Shown: positions 16,563-26,094, counted from the stretch's first letter. The stretch: 53,153 nucleotides of DNA from Coleofasciculus sp. FACHB-1120 (GCF_014698845.1 NZ_JACJTV010000037.1:1-53153), one strand, 5' to 3'. Notes: generated from the sequence alone by a model not told the origin. Program-made: numbers and translations.

Positions 16563-17441
16563 ATGTCAAATTCTTCTTTTTCTAACCAGGTAGTTGAGGT
16601 CAGCACTCCCAGTTTAGATGCCAAGGCGATTCGATTATTAGTTTTAGATATTGATGGCACGATTGCCGGTGTCTCCAACACTATCAGAGAACCTGTACTT
16701 CGGGCAATTCGTGCCGTTCAAGCAAAAGGGATTCACGTTGCGATCGCTACAGGTCGGATGTATCGTTCTGCTGTGCGCTTCCATCAAGATGTTGGCTCGA
16801 CGTTGCCGGTGATGGCTTATCAAGGTGCTTGGATTCAAGACCCCGTCACCCAGCAAGTTCTGCGTCACTCGCCCGTTTCTGAGCCAATGGTATTGCAATT
16901 GTTGGAACACTTTGAGGAGCCGGAATTGCGATCGCTCCTTTCTGTCCACTTCTACATCAATGACCAGTTATATGTTAGAGAACTGACATCGGCAACCAAA
17001 GCTTATTCAGAACGCTCCGGCATCCAGCCTATCGTTGTTGGCGACCTGCGGAACACTCTTTCGATTGCTGAACCGACAAAAGTTTTAGCGCTCTGTGACG
17101 ACACGACTGTAATTGAAAATTTGCTCGGAACGTTACGAAAGCGTTACACCCCAGCCGAACTTTACCTAACCACCTCTGTCGCAACTTTCTTTGAAGCGAC
17201 TCACCCCAGTGTGAATAAAGGAACGGCAGTGCGTTACTTAGCCGAAGAGATATTAGGGTTAGATGCCACTAATGTCATGGCGATTGGGGATAACTTTAAT
17301 GATTTGGAAATGCTTGAATACGCTGGGATTGGTGTCGCGATGGGGGATGCGCCCGTAGATGTTCAAGCGATCGCGCAGTGGGTGGCTCCTAGTGTAGAGA
17401 AAGATGGTGCCGCCGCTGCCATTGAAACGTTTCTACTTTAA
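16563..17441 (+). CDS. Cof-type HAD-IIB family phosphatase
   Basis: 292 aa. HAD motif I is LVLDIDGTIAG (about 28-38), with the nucleophile Asp and the Asp two residues later. Motif II is near HVAIATGRMYRSA. The C-terminal motif IV GDNFNDLEMLEYAG and the preceding TAVRYLAEEILG complete a Cof/YbiV-like sugar-phosphate phosphatase with a large IIB cap. Substrate unknown; family members act on sugar or nucleotide phosphates. It starts at the ATG. Confidence 0.92.
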   Translation: MSNSSFSNQVVEVSTPSLDAKAIRLLVLDIDGTIAGVSNTIREPVLRAIRAVQAKGIHVAIATGRMYRSAVRFHQDVGSTLPVMAYQGAWIQDPVTQQVLRHSPVSEPMVLQLLEHFEEPELRSLLSVHFYINDQLYVRELTSATKAYSERSGIQPIVVGDLRNTLSIAEPTKVLALCDDTTVIENLLGTLRKRYTPAELYLTTSVATFFEATHPSVNKGTAVRYLAEEILGLDATNVMAIGDNFNDLEMLEYAGIGVAMGDAPVDVQAIAQWVAPSVEKDGAAAAIETFLL

Positions 17442-17610
17442 AACCCTTTAGATCAGAAAGAGGACCGACGACTGGCCGTGTTTCGTCTCGGTCCCCTCAC
17501 TGGTTCGCTCCTCACACAAGAGCAATCATATTCGACATCATTCCATTTGTCTAGTGCTTTTTACAAAATTTTCTAACTAGGGATAGGCAGTGGTGAAACT
17601 AGTGGTGAAA

Positions 17611-18552
17611 CTAAAGTTCGATGGGTGCCAAGATGCCCAGCCTGTGTTGCAAGAGGAATTTCAAAATTGTGCGAGTTCCCCCCACTAATCCCAATCTTGC
17701 CTGCGCCAGATGAGGCGTCTGAGTCTTCACTTCGCCAAAAATGCGACATTCACTGTAAAAGGTTTCAAAAGCCTGAGCAGCATCAAACGCCCGTTTTCCC
17801 CACTTTGGTTGATTCATGTCCCTCAGTTCATCTAGCAGCCCCAGCAACTGGGCGATTAAGCGGCGTTCTGCTGGATGAACCAACTGGAGTTTGCTGTCCG
17901 CAGTCAGCCAAGGAATTGGCTCTGGGTAGATCAGCCTCAGCGCGGGCGAGTCCTTGAGCTGGATTATCTTCTCCCGATGCCCTAAGCGCAGCAAAGAGCA
18001 GCAACGGGCATGGATGTACTGCACTTTTGAAAGACTTGATAGAGGTTGGGGGCAAGTAATCGGGAATTGGGAATTGGGAATTGAGACTTGGGCATCGGGA
18101 ATTCGGTGAGTGCTAATCAGTTCGTCTGCTACTAAAAGCTGCAACCAACGGGCTATTTCCGCATCGGTGAGTTGGAAATCAATGAAACCAGGAGGAATCA
18201 CTTGAATTGTCAAATTTTGTAAACCCGCCTTTTTCTGAGCGTCATCAACGCTAGTACAGAGATAGGCAGCTAGCTCCGTTGCAATGTCCAGGGCGGGCAG
18301 GTGCCAGAGAGCCGCAAGTTTGAGAGCGACACTTGACCTGTATCGGAGGCTCGTATCTTCCTGAAATCTCTGGAGAGGGATTTCGGCACCCCCGATTGGC
18401 TTAGCACTCAACAGCAGATTTTTCTCTGGCAGATGTGAAGCGATCGCGTCCTTGTCGAAAATGTACCTTTCTCTGTACAAACCGATAGCTGCTTGTAGCT
18501 GAATAAGCACCTGCTGCTTCAGCGATGGGCAATCAACAGCCGGTAAATTCAC
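17611..18552 (-). CDS. DALR-domain protein: arginyl-tRNA synthetase ends without the catalytic core
   Basis: 313 aa from a GTG preceded by a GA-rich ribosome site. The N-terminal 155 residues resemble the additional domain of ArgRS (KLAALWHLPALDIATELA, then VIPPGFIDFQLTD). The ATP-binding HIGH and KMSKS core is absent. The C-terminal 130 residues resemble the DALR anticodon-binding domain (VQYIHARCCSLLRLG, then AERRLIAQLLGLLDEL and FYSECRIFGE). It cannot charge tRNA; tRNA-Arg binding or a regulatory role is inferred. Stand-alone DALR proteins of this form occur in cyanobacteria without a known job. It is divergent from the Crp/Fnr gene. Confidence 0.85.
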   Translation of the reverse strand: MNLPAVDCPSLKQQVLIQLQAAIGLYRERYIFDKDAIASHLPEKNLLLSAKPIGGAEIPLQRFQEDTSLRYRSSVALKLAALWHLPALDIATELAAYLCTSVDDAQKKAGLQNLTIQVIPPGFIDFQLTDAEIARWLQLLVADELISTHRIPDAQVSIPNSQFPITCPQPLSSLSKVQYIHARCCSLLRLGHREKIIQLKDSPALRLIYPEPIPWLTADSKLQLVHPAERRLIAQLLGLLDELRDMNQPKWGKRAFDAAQAFETFYSECRIFGEVKTQTPHLAQARLGLVGGTRTILKFLLQHRLGILAPIEL

Positions 18553-18727
18553 CTTCTCACTCCCTCCCTTTCAAAAGCGTATTCCGCTTATCTAGTCTAC
18601 TTTTCTGCCCTCTACCTAAGGTTAGAACTTTCCCAGAATAATATCTAACTCCAGCAGGCGCGTAAGGAAGTATTTTTTGCTACCTTGTAAGCCTGGTAAA
18701 ATTTATAAAAGATCATCGCTGCCACTT

Positions 18728-19426
18728 ATGCATTCACCATCCTCCACATCAGAGGTATCTCGACCGTTTTTAACCTGGCAACGGATTCTAGACTGGGCGC
18801 AGGAACACTACCGTTATCGAACTTTCAGTAAAGATGAGCGGATTCCAGCGAGACCAGGACTTTTGTATCTAGTCCAACGAGGTGCCGTCCGCCTAGTCGG
18901 CACAGCTCAAGTTAGTGCCAACACCAGTTCTTCCGCTGCTAAAGCCCTACGTTTGAGTCCAGAAGAAGCTTTTTTAGGCTTTGTGGGTGCAGGACAACCA
19001 TTTGAAATTGTTGCCCAGTCACCGTTTACCCTTCAGGCTTATGCCCACGTCGATCAAACTTCTGTAGTTTGGATGTACTGGCATGACCTAGACAACTGGC
19101 CTCACTTCCGTCGCGAGGTCTTTGATGCGTTTCGGTATCAGCACCAGCGCAAGCTACTGTGGCTGAGTACTCTAGGACAGCGACGGACAATCGATCGGCT
19201 GTTGGGCTTCCTGACGCTGTTGATCGAAGAATTTGGCGAACCTCAAGATAGCGGTTACTGCCTGCCCTTTCCCCTGACTCATGCCCAAATTGGTAGTGCC
19301 ATTGGTTCTACCCGCGTCACCGTGACTCGGTTAATGGGTAAGTTACGTCAAAAAGGATTAATTAGAACTCAAGGGGATAATTTGCTGTGTTTACCGGCAT
19401 CCGCTTTGAGTGTTAACAATAATTAG
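18728..19426 (+). CDS. Crp/Fnr-family transcription regulator
   Basis: 232 aa from ATG 18728 (MHSPSS); an upstream ATG at 18677 would add 17 residues of non-family sequence. An N-terminal cyclic-nucleotide-binding-like fold (ERIPARPGLLYLVQRGAVRLVG) leads, via a dimerisation helix, to a winged HTH (LTHAQIGSAIGSTRVTVTRL). The recognition-helix segment IGSTRVTVTRL is the same as in NtcA/DevH-type cyanobacterial regulators, so a GTA-N8-TAC-like target is expected (inference). The residues that bind cAMP in CRP are not evident. It is convergent with the solute-binding-protein gene at 19491. Confidence 0.9.
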   Translation: MHSPSSTSEVSRPFLTWQRILDWAQEHYRYRTFSKDERIPARPGLLYLVQRGAVRLVGTAQVSANTSSSAAKALRLSPEEAFLGFVGAGQPFEIVAQSPFTLQAYAHVDQTSVVWMYWHDLDNWPHFRREVFDAFRYQHQRKLLWLSTLGQRRTIDRLLGFLTLLIEEFGEPQDSGYCLPFPLTHAQIGSAIGSTRVTVTRLMGKLRQKGLIRTQGDNLLCLPASALSVNNN

Positions 19427-19490
19427 CTTTTTGGATGGATTGCCATCAGTTTGTTGTCCTGACGATTCCTCTTTTATAGGTAGCAGCGGA

Positions 19491-20906
19491 TTAAGGACGA
19501 ACGGGTACAAAATCATAGCCGGTTCCTGAGATGGTGCCCCGTTGAATGCGGACTAAAATGACGGCAGCATTGCGATCGCCTGACGGTAAAAACCGGATGA
19601 CGCCAGATGCCCCGCTGGGCGAGAAATCCGATGAAATGAGGGCTTTTTGCACTCCGGTTCGGGTAGGATTGCGTTGCAAGGCTGCAATCAAAGCCTGGGT
19701 GGCGTCATAAGATAAAGCGGTACGCCAACTGACATCGCCACCCCAAAGTTGTCTGGATTGGCGGGGAAAGTTAGAAGTCGGATCGTTATTGATATGCCAA
19801 GGCACTGCCAGCACCATCTCAACTGCTGCCTCACCGCCCACCTCCAAAGTCTTGGGTGTGTAAACATCATCTCCCCCCAAGAGCTTTAATCGTTTGCGGT
19901 TTAGCTGCACGACTTGCAGGGCTTTGTCTAAAGTGTCTGTATTCGCTGCTAACATTAGCACTTCGGCACCTTGAGCGATCGCGAGATCGATACTTCTGGC
20001 AGCACTAAAACCGGGTTCGGATAAGTCAAACTCATTCGATACTTGTCCGCCTCCCAAAGATACGGCAGTGACAAATTCCGATTTCAACGATTGGCTATAG
20101 GCACTCCGGGAATTAAAGAAAACCGCTGCATTTTTCCGTTGCAATTTGTTGAGCATATAGTCAGATAATGCTCTTGCTGCCACATAGTCACTGGGAACCG
20201 TCCGAAAAACGTAGCGGCTAAAACCGGAAAGTTTAATTGAAGTGCTAGTAGGGGAAATGACGACTAATTTCCCATCATTATAAGTAGTTCCTGCCGCCAA
20301 AGTGACATCGCTGGCATAAGGGCCGACAACACCCAACACGTCTGGATTATTGACTAAGGCGGTAGCAATTTGTTTAGCAATTTCTGGATTATTGTCGTCA
20401 TTCGCGATCGCTACTTTCACCGGAATTCCTTTAATTCCCCCAGCTTGATTAATTTCAGTTTGAGCTTGAGCGACGCCCCGCAACATTTCTAAAGCTCCAT
20501 TGACATCCGTGCCAATTGGCACGGATGCGGCAATGGTATAGCTAATTTGCTTGCCGATCCGGGCATTATTGAGATAAATTAAAGCCTCTGGATTGTTGCG
20601 GTTCGCTTGGAGGGATGATTGGAAGTTAGCGATCGCGCTAGCAAAATCCCCGCTTGCAAATGCTTGCACTCCTGCTTGTTTCTCGGAGTTAGCATTCGCC
20701 GTTACTAAAGATTTTTCTCCTATACTAATTCGAGGGCTGATAGGACTTGGTGCGATAGGAACTGGACTTGATTGCACCGAATCCGGATTTTCCGGAGTAT
20801 TTGGGGTACTGGAATTGCTCTTAAACCACCAATAACCAGCCCCCAACAGACCTGCTGTAATCAATAGGGACAGAACAAGAACCGTTGTTTCATTTTTATG
20901 GGACAT
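19491..20906 (-). CDS. Membrane-anchored branched-chain-amino-acid-type substrate-binding protein
   Basis: 471 aa. One N-terminal helix (about 8-28, TTVLVLSLLITAGLLGAGYWWF) without a lipobox, then a Pro/Ser linker, a TPR-like pair of helices (about 75-110, FASGDFASAIANFQSSL and LIYLNNARIG) and a periplasmic-binding type 1 domain (about 113-471) with GALEMLRGVAQAQTEIN, VVGPYASDVTLAA and YDATQALIAALQ. No permease or ATPase gene is near. It is the third gene of a set with the kinase at 22122 and the PstS-like gene at 21007. The same TPR-plus-binding-domain unit is fused to the kinase at 40923. Role: probably a ligand sensor (inference). Confidence 0.88.
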   Translation of the reverse strand: MSHKNETTVLVLSLLITAGLLGAGYWWFKSNSSTPNTPENPDSVQSSPVPIAPSPISPRISIGEKSLVTANANSEKQAGVQAFASGDFASAIANFQSSLQANRNNPEALIYLNNARIGKQISYTIAASVPIGTDVNGALEMLRGVAQAQTEINQAGGIKGIPVKVAIANDDNNPEIAKQIATALVNNPDVLGVVGPYASDVTLAAGTTYNDGKLVVISPTSTSIKLSGFSRYVFRTVPSDYVAARALSDYMLNKLQRKNAAVFFNSRSAYSQSLKSEFVTAVSLGGGQVSNEFDLSEPGFSAARSIDLAIAQGAEVLMLAANTDTLDKALQVVQLNRKRLKLLGGDDVYTPKTLEVGGEAAVEMVLAVPWHINNDPTSNFPRQSRQLWGGDVSWRTALSYDATQALIAALQRNPTRTGVQKALISSDFSPSGASGVIRFLPSGDRNAAVILVRIQRGTISGTGYDFVPVRP

Positions 20907-21006
20907 GGATGGTTAAGCAGGAAGAAATAGGGCTTATTGATAAGTCTAATTAAATTCTTTTTCGCGTTGAAATATTTAGTTTAAATCACCTCTTAAACGA
21001 GAGTAT

Positions 21007-22092
21007 TTAGCGGAGCCTGACAAATCCAGCTTCAGAAATCAGTTGCTGTCCTTGTTCTACCTGCAACAAATTCGCATAAGCTTCACCCGCTTGCTGTTCT
21101 CTCTGACCATTCTGTTTAATAATCACAAATAGCTTCCGAGTCAGGGGATACTGACCCGTTTGAAAAGCCTGAATATTTAGCTGATTGCGTTGATTAGGGC
21201 ACGTTTGCAGCGGCACGAAAGGCTCTTGGTAAGGCGCTACAAATTCACCCGCTCTCCGCCCAACCGGCAAAGGCTTGATGCTACATTGTGGCACTACTTC
21301 AGGCGCAGAGGCAAAGTAAATTCCTCCTGGGCTACTACCAAGTTTTTGCAGTGCTTGAGTCGTGGTAGAGACAAATTCAACATTGGCACTAAAAGGTTGA
21401 GCGTTTAAGACTTCTTCCACAAATAGTTCCACCGTCCCCCCAGCATTCGGAGAACGAGAATACGGCTTAATTGGGATATCCGAACCGCCTAATTCTTTCC
21501 AGTTAGTAATCTTGCCCGTATAGATAGATTTCAACTGATCTAAGGTCAAACCTGGGATATTCAGATTTGGGTTAACCGCGACTGCCAATCCATCAATTGC
21601 GATCGCAATCTCTTTAAGACCGAACCCTCGCTGCTGTGCCTGGTTATACTCGCTCGGCAGAATCGGTCGCGAGGATTGGGCGAAGTCAATTTTCCCGTCT
21701 AGTAACATTCTGATGCCAGCACCAGAGCTAGCAGGGCCCGTATTTGGCTCAACATAGCGCAGCCGAAACTCAGGTCGCGCCGCTTGCATCCGAGAGTCTA
21801 CGGAGAGCCGAATCGGTGCCCAAGAGGTGCTACCACCGTAGCTAAACAGCCCAGTAGGAACCTTCTGGACTTGGGGAAAGCCTTCACCTGTGGAGGGAGT
21901 AGAACGAGCGGACTGATTTTCCGGCTGATTTTCCGGGTTATTGGTAGCAGAATCACTGGGGTTGGTGGTTTGGTTTAAACGACCGAGGTCAACACCAGAT
22001 CGCTTAGTAAACCACCAAAAGCCACCGCCTAGTAAGGCAGCAGTGAGCAGGAGGGCTAAGACGAGAACCGTGGTTTCGTTTTTTTGAGACAT
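21007..22092 (-). CDS. Membrane-anchored PstS-like phosphate-type substrate-binding protein
   Basis: 361 aa. The N-terminal 28 residues (MSQKNETTVLVLALLLTAA onward, ending WWF) are nearly the same as those of the gene at 19491, although the rest is unrelated. After an Asn/Pro/Ser linker, residues about 80-361 form a type 2 binding fold: YGGSTSWAPIRLSVDS, SSGAGIRMLLDGKIDFAQSS, IYTGKITNWKELGG and GGTVELFVEEVL. This is the PstS/phosphate class, but no pst permease genes are present. It starts 29 nt after the kinase at 22122, so the two are surely co-transcribed. It is likely an extracytoplasmic sensor or scavenger subunit. Confidence 0.88.
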   Translation of the reverse strand: MSQKNETTVLVLALLLTAALLGGGFWWFTKRSGVDLGRLNQTTNPSDSATNNPENQPENQSARSTPSTGEGFPQVQKVPTGLFSYGGSTSWAPIRLSVDSRMQAARPEFRLRYVEPNTGPASSGAGIRMLLDGKIDFAQSSRPILPSEYNQAQQRGFGLKEIAIAIDGLAVAVNPNLNIPGLTLDQLKSIYTGKITNWKELGGSDIPIKPYSRSPNAGGTVELFVEEVLNAQPFSANVEFVSTTTQALQKLGSSPGGIYFASAPEVVPQCSIKPLPVGRRAGEFVAPYQEPFVPLQTCPNQRNQLNIQAFQTGQYPLTRKLFVIIKQNGQREQQAGEAYANLLQVEQGQQLISEAGFVRLR

Positions 22093-22121
22093 GATGGTTA
22101 CTCAGGAAGCTCACGATTAGC

Positions 22122-23561
22122 TTAGAGAAAATTAGCCAGTAATTTATAAATTAGGCGAAATAGAGCCGTCACTGCGATCGCGCCTGCTCCAGCCAACATA
22201 GCCACAAAGACGACTATCTGAAGGGGAAATCCGTTTCGCAAAACGGGAAAAAACAGCATAATCGCCAGGGTTATTCCCGCGATAATCAATAAATCAAATT
22301 TTTCAATGAAGCGGCGGTATTGAGCAAATAGCAAACCCCCAATCATCATCCCCAACAATCCAACGCTCAGCCCTGGGGATGACAGGAAACTGCCCAAAGC
22401 AATAAATAATAATCCACCTTCAAACCCGGTAAAAGCTGCACCTCCTAAAACCTCCAGCAGAGAAAATCTCGGTCGAGAGGCGGGTTGAGAAATGGGGGCG
22501 GGTGGCTGGGGAGTCGGGGCTGGAGTTGGAGCCGCGGCGCGAGTAGGCATAGGCATCTGAGTCGGTGGTGCCGGAGGCGCAGAGGGCGGTGATGAAGGAG
22601 TCAGGGCGTGCAGCACTTCATCCGCAGACTGAAACCGTTGATTCGGCGCACTCAAGAGCATCTGGTCTAAAATATCGGCGAAGCGATTCCACTCACTGGC
22701 TACCGCAGCGCTCGCGATCGCACCCACATGAGGTCTCCAATTCCACTGGTTTGTGTAGGCATCAAATAACTCGGTTGGCTGCTTCCCCGTGAGTAAGATA
22801 ATGCAAGTCACCGCCAGGGCATACAAATCCGTTGAGGGGTACACTTGACCCCCAGCCATTTGCTCTGGCGGTGCAAATCCCATTGAATAAATTCCGGTTG
22901 ACGATCCACCAGACGTTGCCTTCGTTACCTGCTTAACAGCACCAAAATCTAAGAGATAAAGCCGACCGTTGCGATGGTGCATAATGTTGGAAAGCTTGAT
23001 ATCTCGGTGGATCGAGCCGCTATCATGGACAAATTTTAGTACCGGGAGGATTTCTCGCAGCACGAATAACACCTCTTCTAGGGAGAACTTCCCCTTGCGT
23101 GCCAGTTCCTCTTCCAAGTTATGCCCATCGATGAATTCCTGCACCAGGTAGAAGAACTTGTCTTGTTTTCCCGGTTGGATGCTGGGAACTGTGATGTCAA
23201 AAAAAGCAAACAAGTCGGGAATTTGAGGATGGCTACCGAGTTCTTCTAAAACTTCTCCTTCCCGTGCAAATAAATTTTGGGCAGTTTGTAGCTGCGGCGG
23301 CGTTAAATCTCCCGCAGGCTGAAATTGTTTGACGACGCATCGACGCATTCCAGGTGTGCGGCGATCGCGTGCCAAAAACGCCGCTCCAAATCCCCCACGT
23401 CCTAACAGCTTTGCCGGTAGATACCGACCATCTAAAATCAGCTGCATTCCACAGGCGGTGCAATACTTCTGCTGCACCGTTTTGACAAGGTTATTGTCAT
23501 CAAGATCGGCAAAAAAATTCAGGGGGCGGGGGCAGCCGGGACGGGTGCAGTAAATTTCCAT
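22122..23561 (-). CDS. 4-Cys Ser/Thr protein kinase with four C-terminal membrane helices
   Basis: 479 aa. An N-terminal zinc-knuckle-like prefix has Cys5, Cys10, Cys34 and Cys37. Kinase domain about 44-325: GRGGFG (54-59), Lys78, HRDIKLSN (185-192) with catalytic Asp and Lys, DFG (205-207), PPEQ; it should be active. A Pro/Ala linker (about 328-370) leads to about four membrane helices (380-479) with short loops and no large external domain. First gene of the set with the two anchored binding proteins at 21007 and 19491, which could supply the missing sensor part. It is in the same 4-Cys class as the kinase at 40923, which carries its own binding domain. Confidence 0.93.
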   Translation of the reverse strand: MEIYCTRPGCPRPLNFFADLDDNNLVKTVQQKYCTACGMQLILDGRYLPAKLLGRGGFGAAFLARDRRTPGMRRCVVKQFQPAGDLTPPQLQTAQNLFAREGEVLEELGSHPQIPDLFAFFDITVPSIQPGKQDKFFYLVQEFIDGHNLEEELARKGKFSLEEVLFVLREILPVLKFVHDSGSIHRDIKLSNIMHHRNGRLYLLDFGAVKQVTKATSGGSSTGIYSMGFAPPEQMAGGQVYPSTDLYALAVTCIILLTGKQPTELFDAYTNQWNWRPHVGAIASAAVASEWNRFADILDQMLLSAPNQRFQSADEVLHALTPSSPPSAPPAPPTQMPMPTRAAAPTPAPTPQPPAPISQPASRPRFSLLEVLGGAAFTGFEGGLLFIALGSFLSSPGLSVGLLGMMIGGLLFAQYRRFIEKFDLLIIAGITLAIMLFFPVLRNGFPLQIVVFVAMLAGAGAIAVTALFRLIYKLLANFL

Positions 23562-23822
23562 GAGGAGTTACTGGTGAATGGCACTTAATTTTTACCCTGA
23601 ACTAAAGTTCTGGCTAAGAGCTAAAGTCAGTTTCAACTGACTGAAATACCGATGGGCAAAGACTTTTAACCTGTGAAAACAGGTTGCGAGCTTTCAGGTG
23701 AGAGATTTCTCTCAAGGCTCTTGTGTCAGTACCATTCAGTGACTGGTCAAATCCTAATCGATTGTTGCTAATCGGTAATTGTTCAAGAGCGAGTAGCAAC
23801 AAACAACTGGCTAAAACTGAAA

Positions 23823-24827
23823 TTAACTGCTTGCCGAGTTAGGAGCAGCTGCCTTGAACCCATCGGCTTCTATGGGAGTGGATGCCTCCATTTCCCTTCC
23901 CCATCCGGGGGAGGCAAAGGCGGGTAAAATTTCTTGGCTAAACGCTTCTGCTGCTTTAGAGCGGTAGCGATTTGGGTTCACAATTACCCATAGCATCCGT
24001 TTGACCACGACCTCTTCAATTTTTGCGTAGTGGAGGATGCCCATTTGCAACTCTTTTTCGATTGCCGATAGGGAGACAAAGGACGCCCCAAGTCCTGCCT
24101 GCACAGCATTTTTAATTGCCTCAATCGAGTTGAGTTCCATCTCTATTTTGAGGCGGCGGGTATCGATGCCGCAGCGAGTTAGCACTTGGTCAATCACCTT
24201 GCGGATGGTGGATTGCGAGTCTAAGGCAATGAACTGCAATTTGTAAAGGTCGTCTTTTTGGATAGTCCCAATTTTGGAGAGGGGATGTAAGGCTGGCAAG
24301 ATCAGCGCTAGTTCATCTTCAGCATAAGGAATAATTTTTAATGCTTCTTGTAGTTCGGATGGAACCTCTCCGCCAATGATTGCTAGGTCAACTTGTCCAT
24401 TGGCGACACTCCATGCCGTGCGGCGCGTCGAGTGAACGTGTAATTGTACTGCTACATCTGGATATTGCTGGCGGAACATCCCAATCATTCGGGGCAGTAG
24501 GTAGGTTCCTGTCGTCTGCGAAGCTCCTATAATCAGGGTGCCACCCTGGAGATTTTGCAAGTCTTCAATGGCGCGGCAGGTTTCTTGACAAAGCGTCAAG
24601 ATTTTTTCGCCGTAGCTAAGAAGTAGGTGCCCTGCTTCCGTCAGTTGTGCCCTGCGTCCTCCCCGGTCAAACAACGGCACATCCAACTGCCGCTCTAAGT
24701 TTTGGACTTGGAGGCTGACGGCGGGTTGCGAGACGTACAGGCTATCGGCGGCACGCTTGAAGCTTCCCTCGGCGGCGATCGCTTTAAGAATGCGGAGTTG
24801 GTCTAAAGTGAAAGGAAGGTCAGACAT
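23823..24827 (-). CDS. rbcR: LysR-type regulator, RbcR type
   Basis: 334 aa. N-terminal winged HTH ([20 protein letters not shown], then [16 protein letters not shown]) and a LysR substrate domain ([45 protein letters not shown]). The sequence follows the RbcR/Ycf30 branch (CbbR-like), which controls RuBisCO and related genes in cyanobacteria and red plastids; the NdhR/CcmR paralogue is close, so the symbol is probable rather than certain. The C-terminal 25 residues are variable. It is divergent from the NnrU-like gene; ndhF and ndhD lie about 2 kb away. Confidence 0.85.
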   Translation of the reverse strand: MSDLPFTLDQLRILKAIAAEGSFKRAADSLYVSQPAVSLQVQNLERQLDVPLFDRGGRRAQLTEAGHLLLSYGEKILTLCQETCRAIEDLQNLQGGTLIIGASQTTGTYLLPRMIGMFRQQYPDVAVQLHVHSTRRTAWSVANGQVDLAIIGGEVPSELQEALKIIPYAEDELALILPALHPLSKIGTIQKDDLYKLQFIALDSQSTIRKVIDQVLTRCGIDTRRLKIEMELNSIEAIKNAVQAGLGASFVSLSAIEKELQMGILHYAKIEEVVVKRMLWVIVNPNRYRSKAAEAFSQEILPAFASPGWGREMEASTPIEADGFKAAAPNSASS

Positions 24828-25126
24828 ACAGGCTTTACCTGAAAAGGGAAAGGAGCGACTGAGGCATAAAGCTCGGCGATCTGTTAGCTTTTTGTCGGTT
24901 GTCAGTTGTCAGTTATTGGTTGCTGCTGACATTTGACCGATGACCCATCACCAATGACCGAAGGATCGCTAAGCGCTCTCTTGCGAGAGATGGGGCTGGA
25001 CTCAAGCGATTGATAGCCCACTTCGTTGTAAAGCCTCTCAGTCATCGACAGTAACACAACACGAGATCAAGTCTCTCAGGGAATACTTGGGGGGTCTATT
25101 TTCTACTGGAAATTACGTAAAAGTTT
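24828..25126. other. Divergent control region between rbcR and the NnrU-like gene
   Basis: 299 nt. It contains a GTTGTCAGTTGTCAGTTAT microrepeat (about 24898-24917) and TGAC-rich repeats. Promoters for both genes must lie here. No LysR box could be chosen with confidence. Confidence 0.4.
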
Positions 25127-25843
25127 ATGAATTTCTTTCGCGTTCTGACTCCTAGCCACTACATAATGCTGGGACTGCTTTTTGGATTTGCGATCGCTCA
25201 CAGTGGTCTCGCTGCACTGCGTCCTTGGGGCGAAAAAAAAATCGGCCCCCGACTCTACCGCATCCTATTTGCCCTTGTCAGTCTTCCTCTAGCGGTGGTG
25301 TTGATCGTTTACTTCATTAATCATCGTTATGATGGGCTACAACTGTGGCAAGTTCAGGGCGTCCCTGGCGTTCAGTCGGTGGTGTGGGTACTTTCGGCTA
25401 TCTCGTTTCTATTTCTTTATCCAGCGACTTTCAATTTGCTGGAAATTGCCGCTATCGAAAAGCCTCAAGTGCATCTTTACGAAACTGGCATTATCCGCAT
25501 CACCAGGCATCCCCAAATGGTTGGACAGGTGATTTGGTGTATTGGTCATACGCTGTGGATTGGCACGACTTTTACTCTCCTCACTTCCGTCGGACTGGTG
25601 CTGCATCATTTATTTGCCGTTTGGCATGGCGATCGCCGTCTTTTGGCTCGCTATGGGGAAGCTTTTGAGGCGGTTAAAGCTCGCACCTCCGTTATCCCCT
25701 TCCAGGCGCTCCTGCAAGGGCGTCAAACCCTGAAATGGCAGGAGTTTCTCCGTCCTGCCTATCTGGGGGTCACTGCTTTTATTCTGTTGTTGTGGTGGGC
25801 GCATCCCTGGTTGATCCAGGCGACAGGTCTTGTCAGATGGTAG
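25127..25843 (+). CDS. NnrU-family membrane protein, similar to zeta-carotene isomerase Z-ISO
   Basis: 238 aa, about six membrane helices. The family core is clear: FAIAHSGLAALRPWGEKKIG, LYETGIIRITRHPQMVGQ, IWCIGHTLWIG, and HHLFAVWHGDRRLLARYGE. NnrU proteins include the plant and cyanobacterial 15-cis-zeta-carotene isomerase Z-ISO, a haem-containing enzyme, and proteins of denitrifiers; conserved His residues in helices fit haem binding. A carotenoid role is likely in a cyanobacterium, but orthology cannot be decided by eye. It starts with ATG. Confidence 0.8.
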   Translation: MNFFRVLTPSHYIMLGLLFGFAIAHSGLAALRPWGEKKIGPRLYRILFALVSLPLAVVLIVYFINHRYDGLQLWQVQGVPGVQSVVWVLSAISFLFLYPATFNLLEIAAIEKPQVHLYETGIIRITRHPQMVGQVIWCIGHTLWIGTTFTLLTSVGLVLHHLFAVWHGDRRLLARYGEAFEAVKARTSVIPFQALLQGRQTLKWQEFLRPAYLGVTAFILLLWWAHPWLIQATGLVRW

Positions 25844-26094
25844 TGTGAGTTCCGCAATTATGCTGAGCCACGCGATCCCAAATGGATGTAGCATGATTCC
25901 AAATAACTTTCAGCCTAATTACGCTCTGGTTCTACCGCCTTAGCGTCCCCATAGATGCCTAGACGTGTAGATATGCACATGAATAATCCCAGTTGCGCTA
26001 GAGTAGGCTGAAGGATTTTACTTAATTTTTGATTGTTCCACTTCCTCCTTTTGGCTGACCTTCCATAGTAAAAGCGAATAAAACTAGAGGGATC

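Noticed and set aside
23614-23802. 62-codon minus-strand ORF before the 4-Cys kinase gene
   Set aside because: No ribosome site, no family pattern; likely chance.
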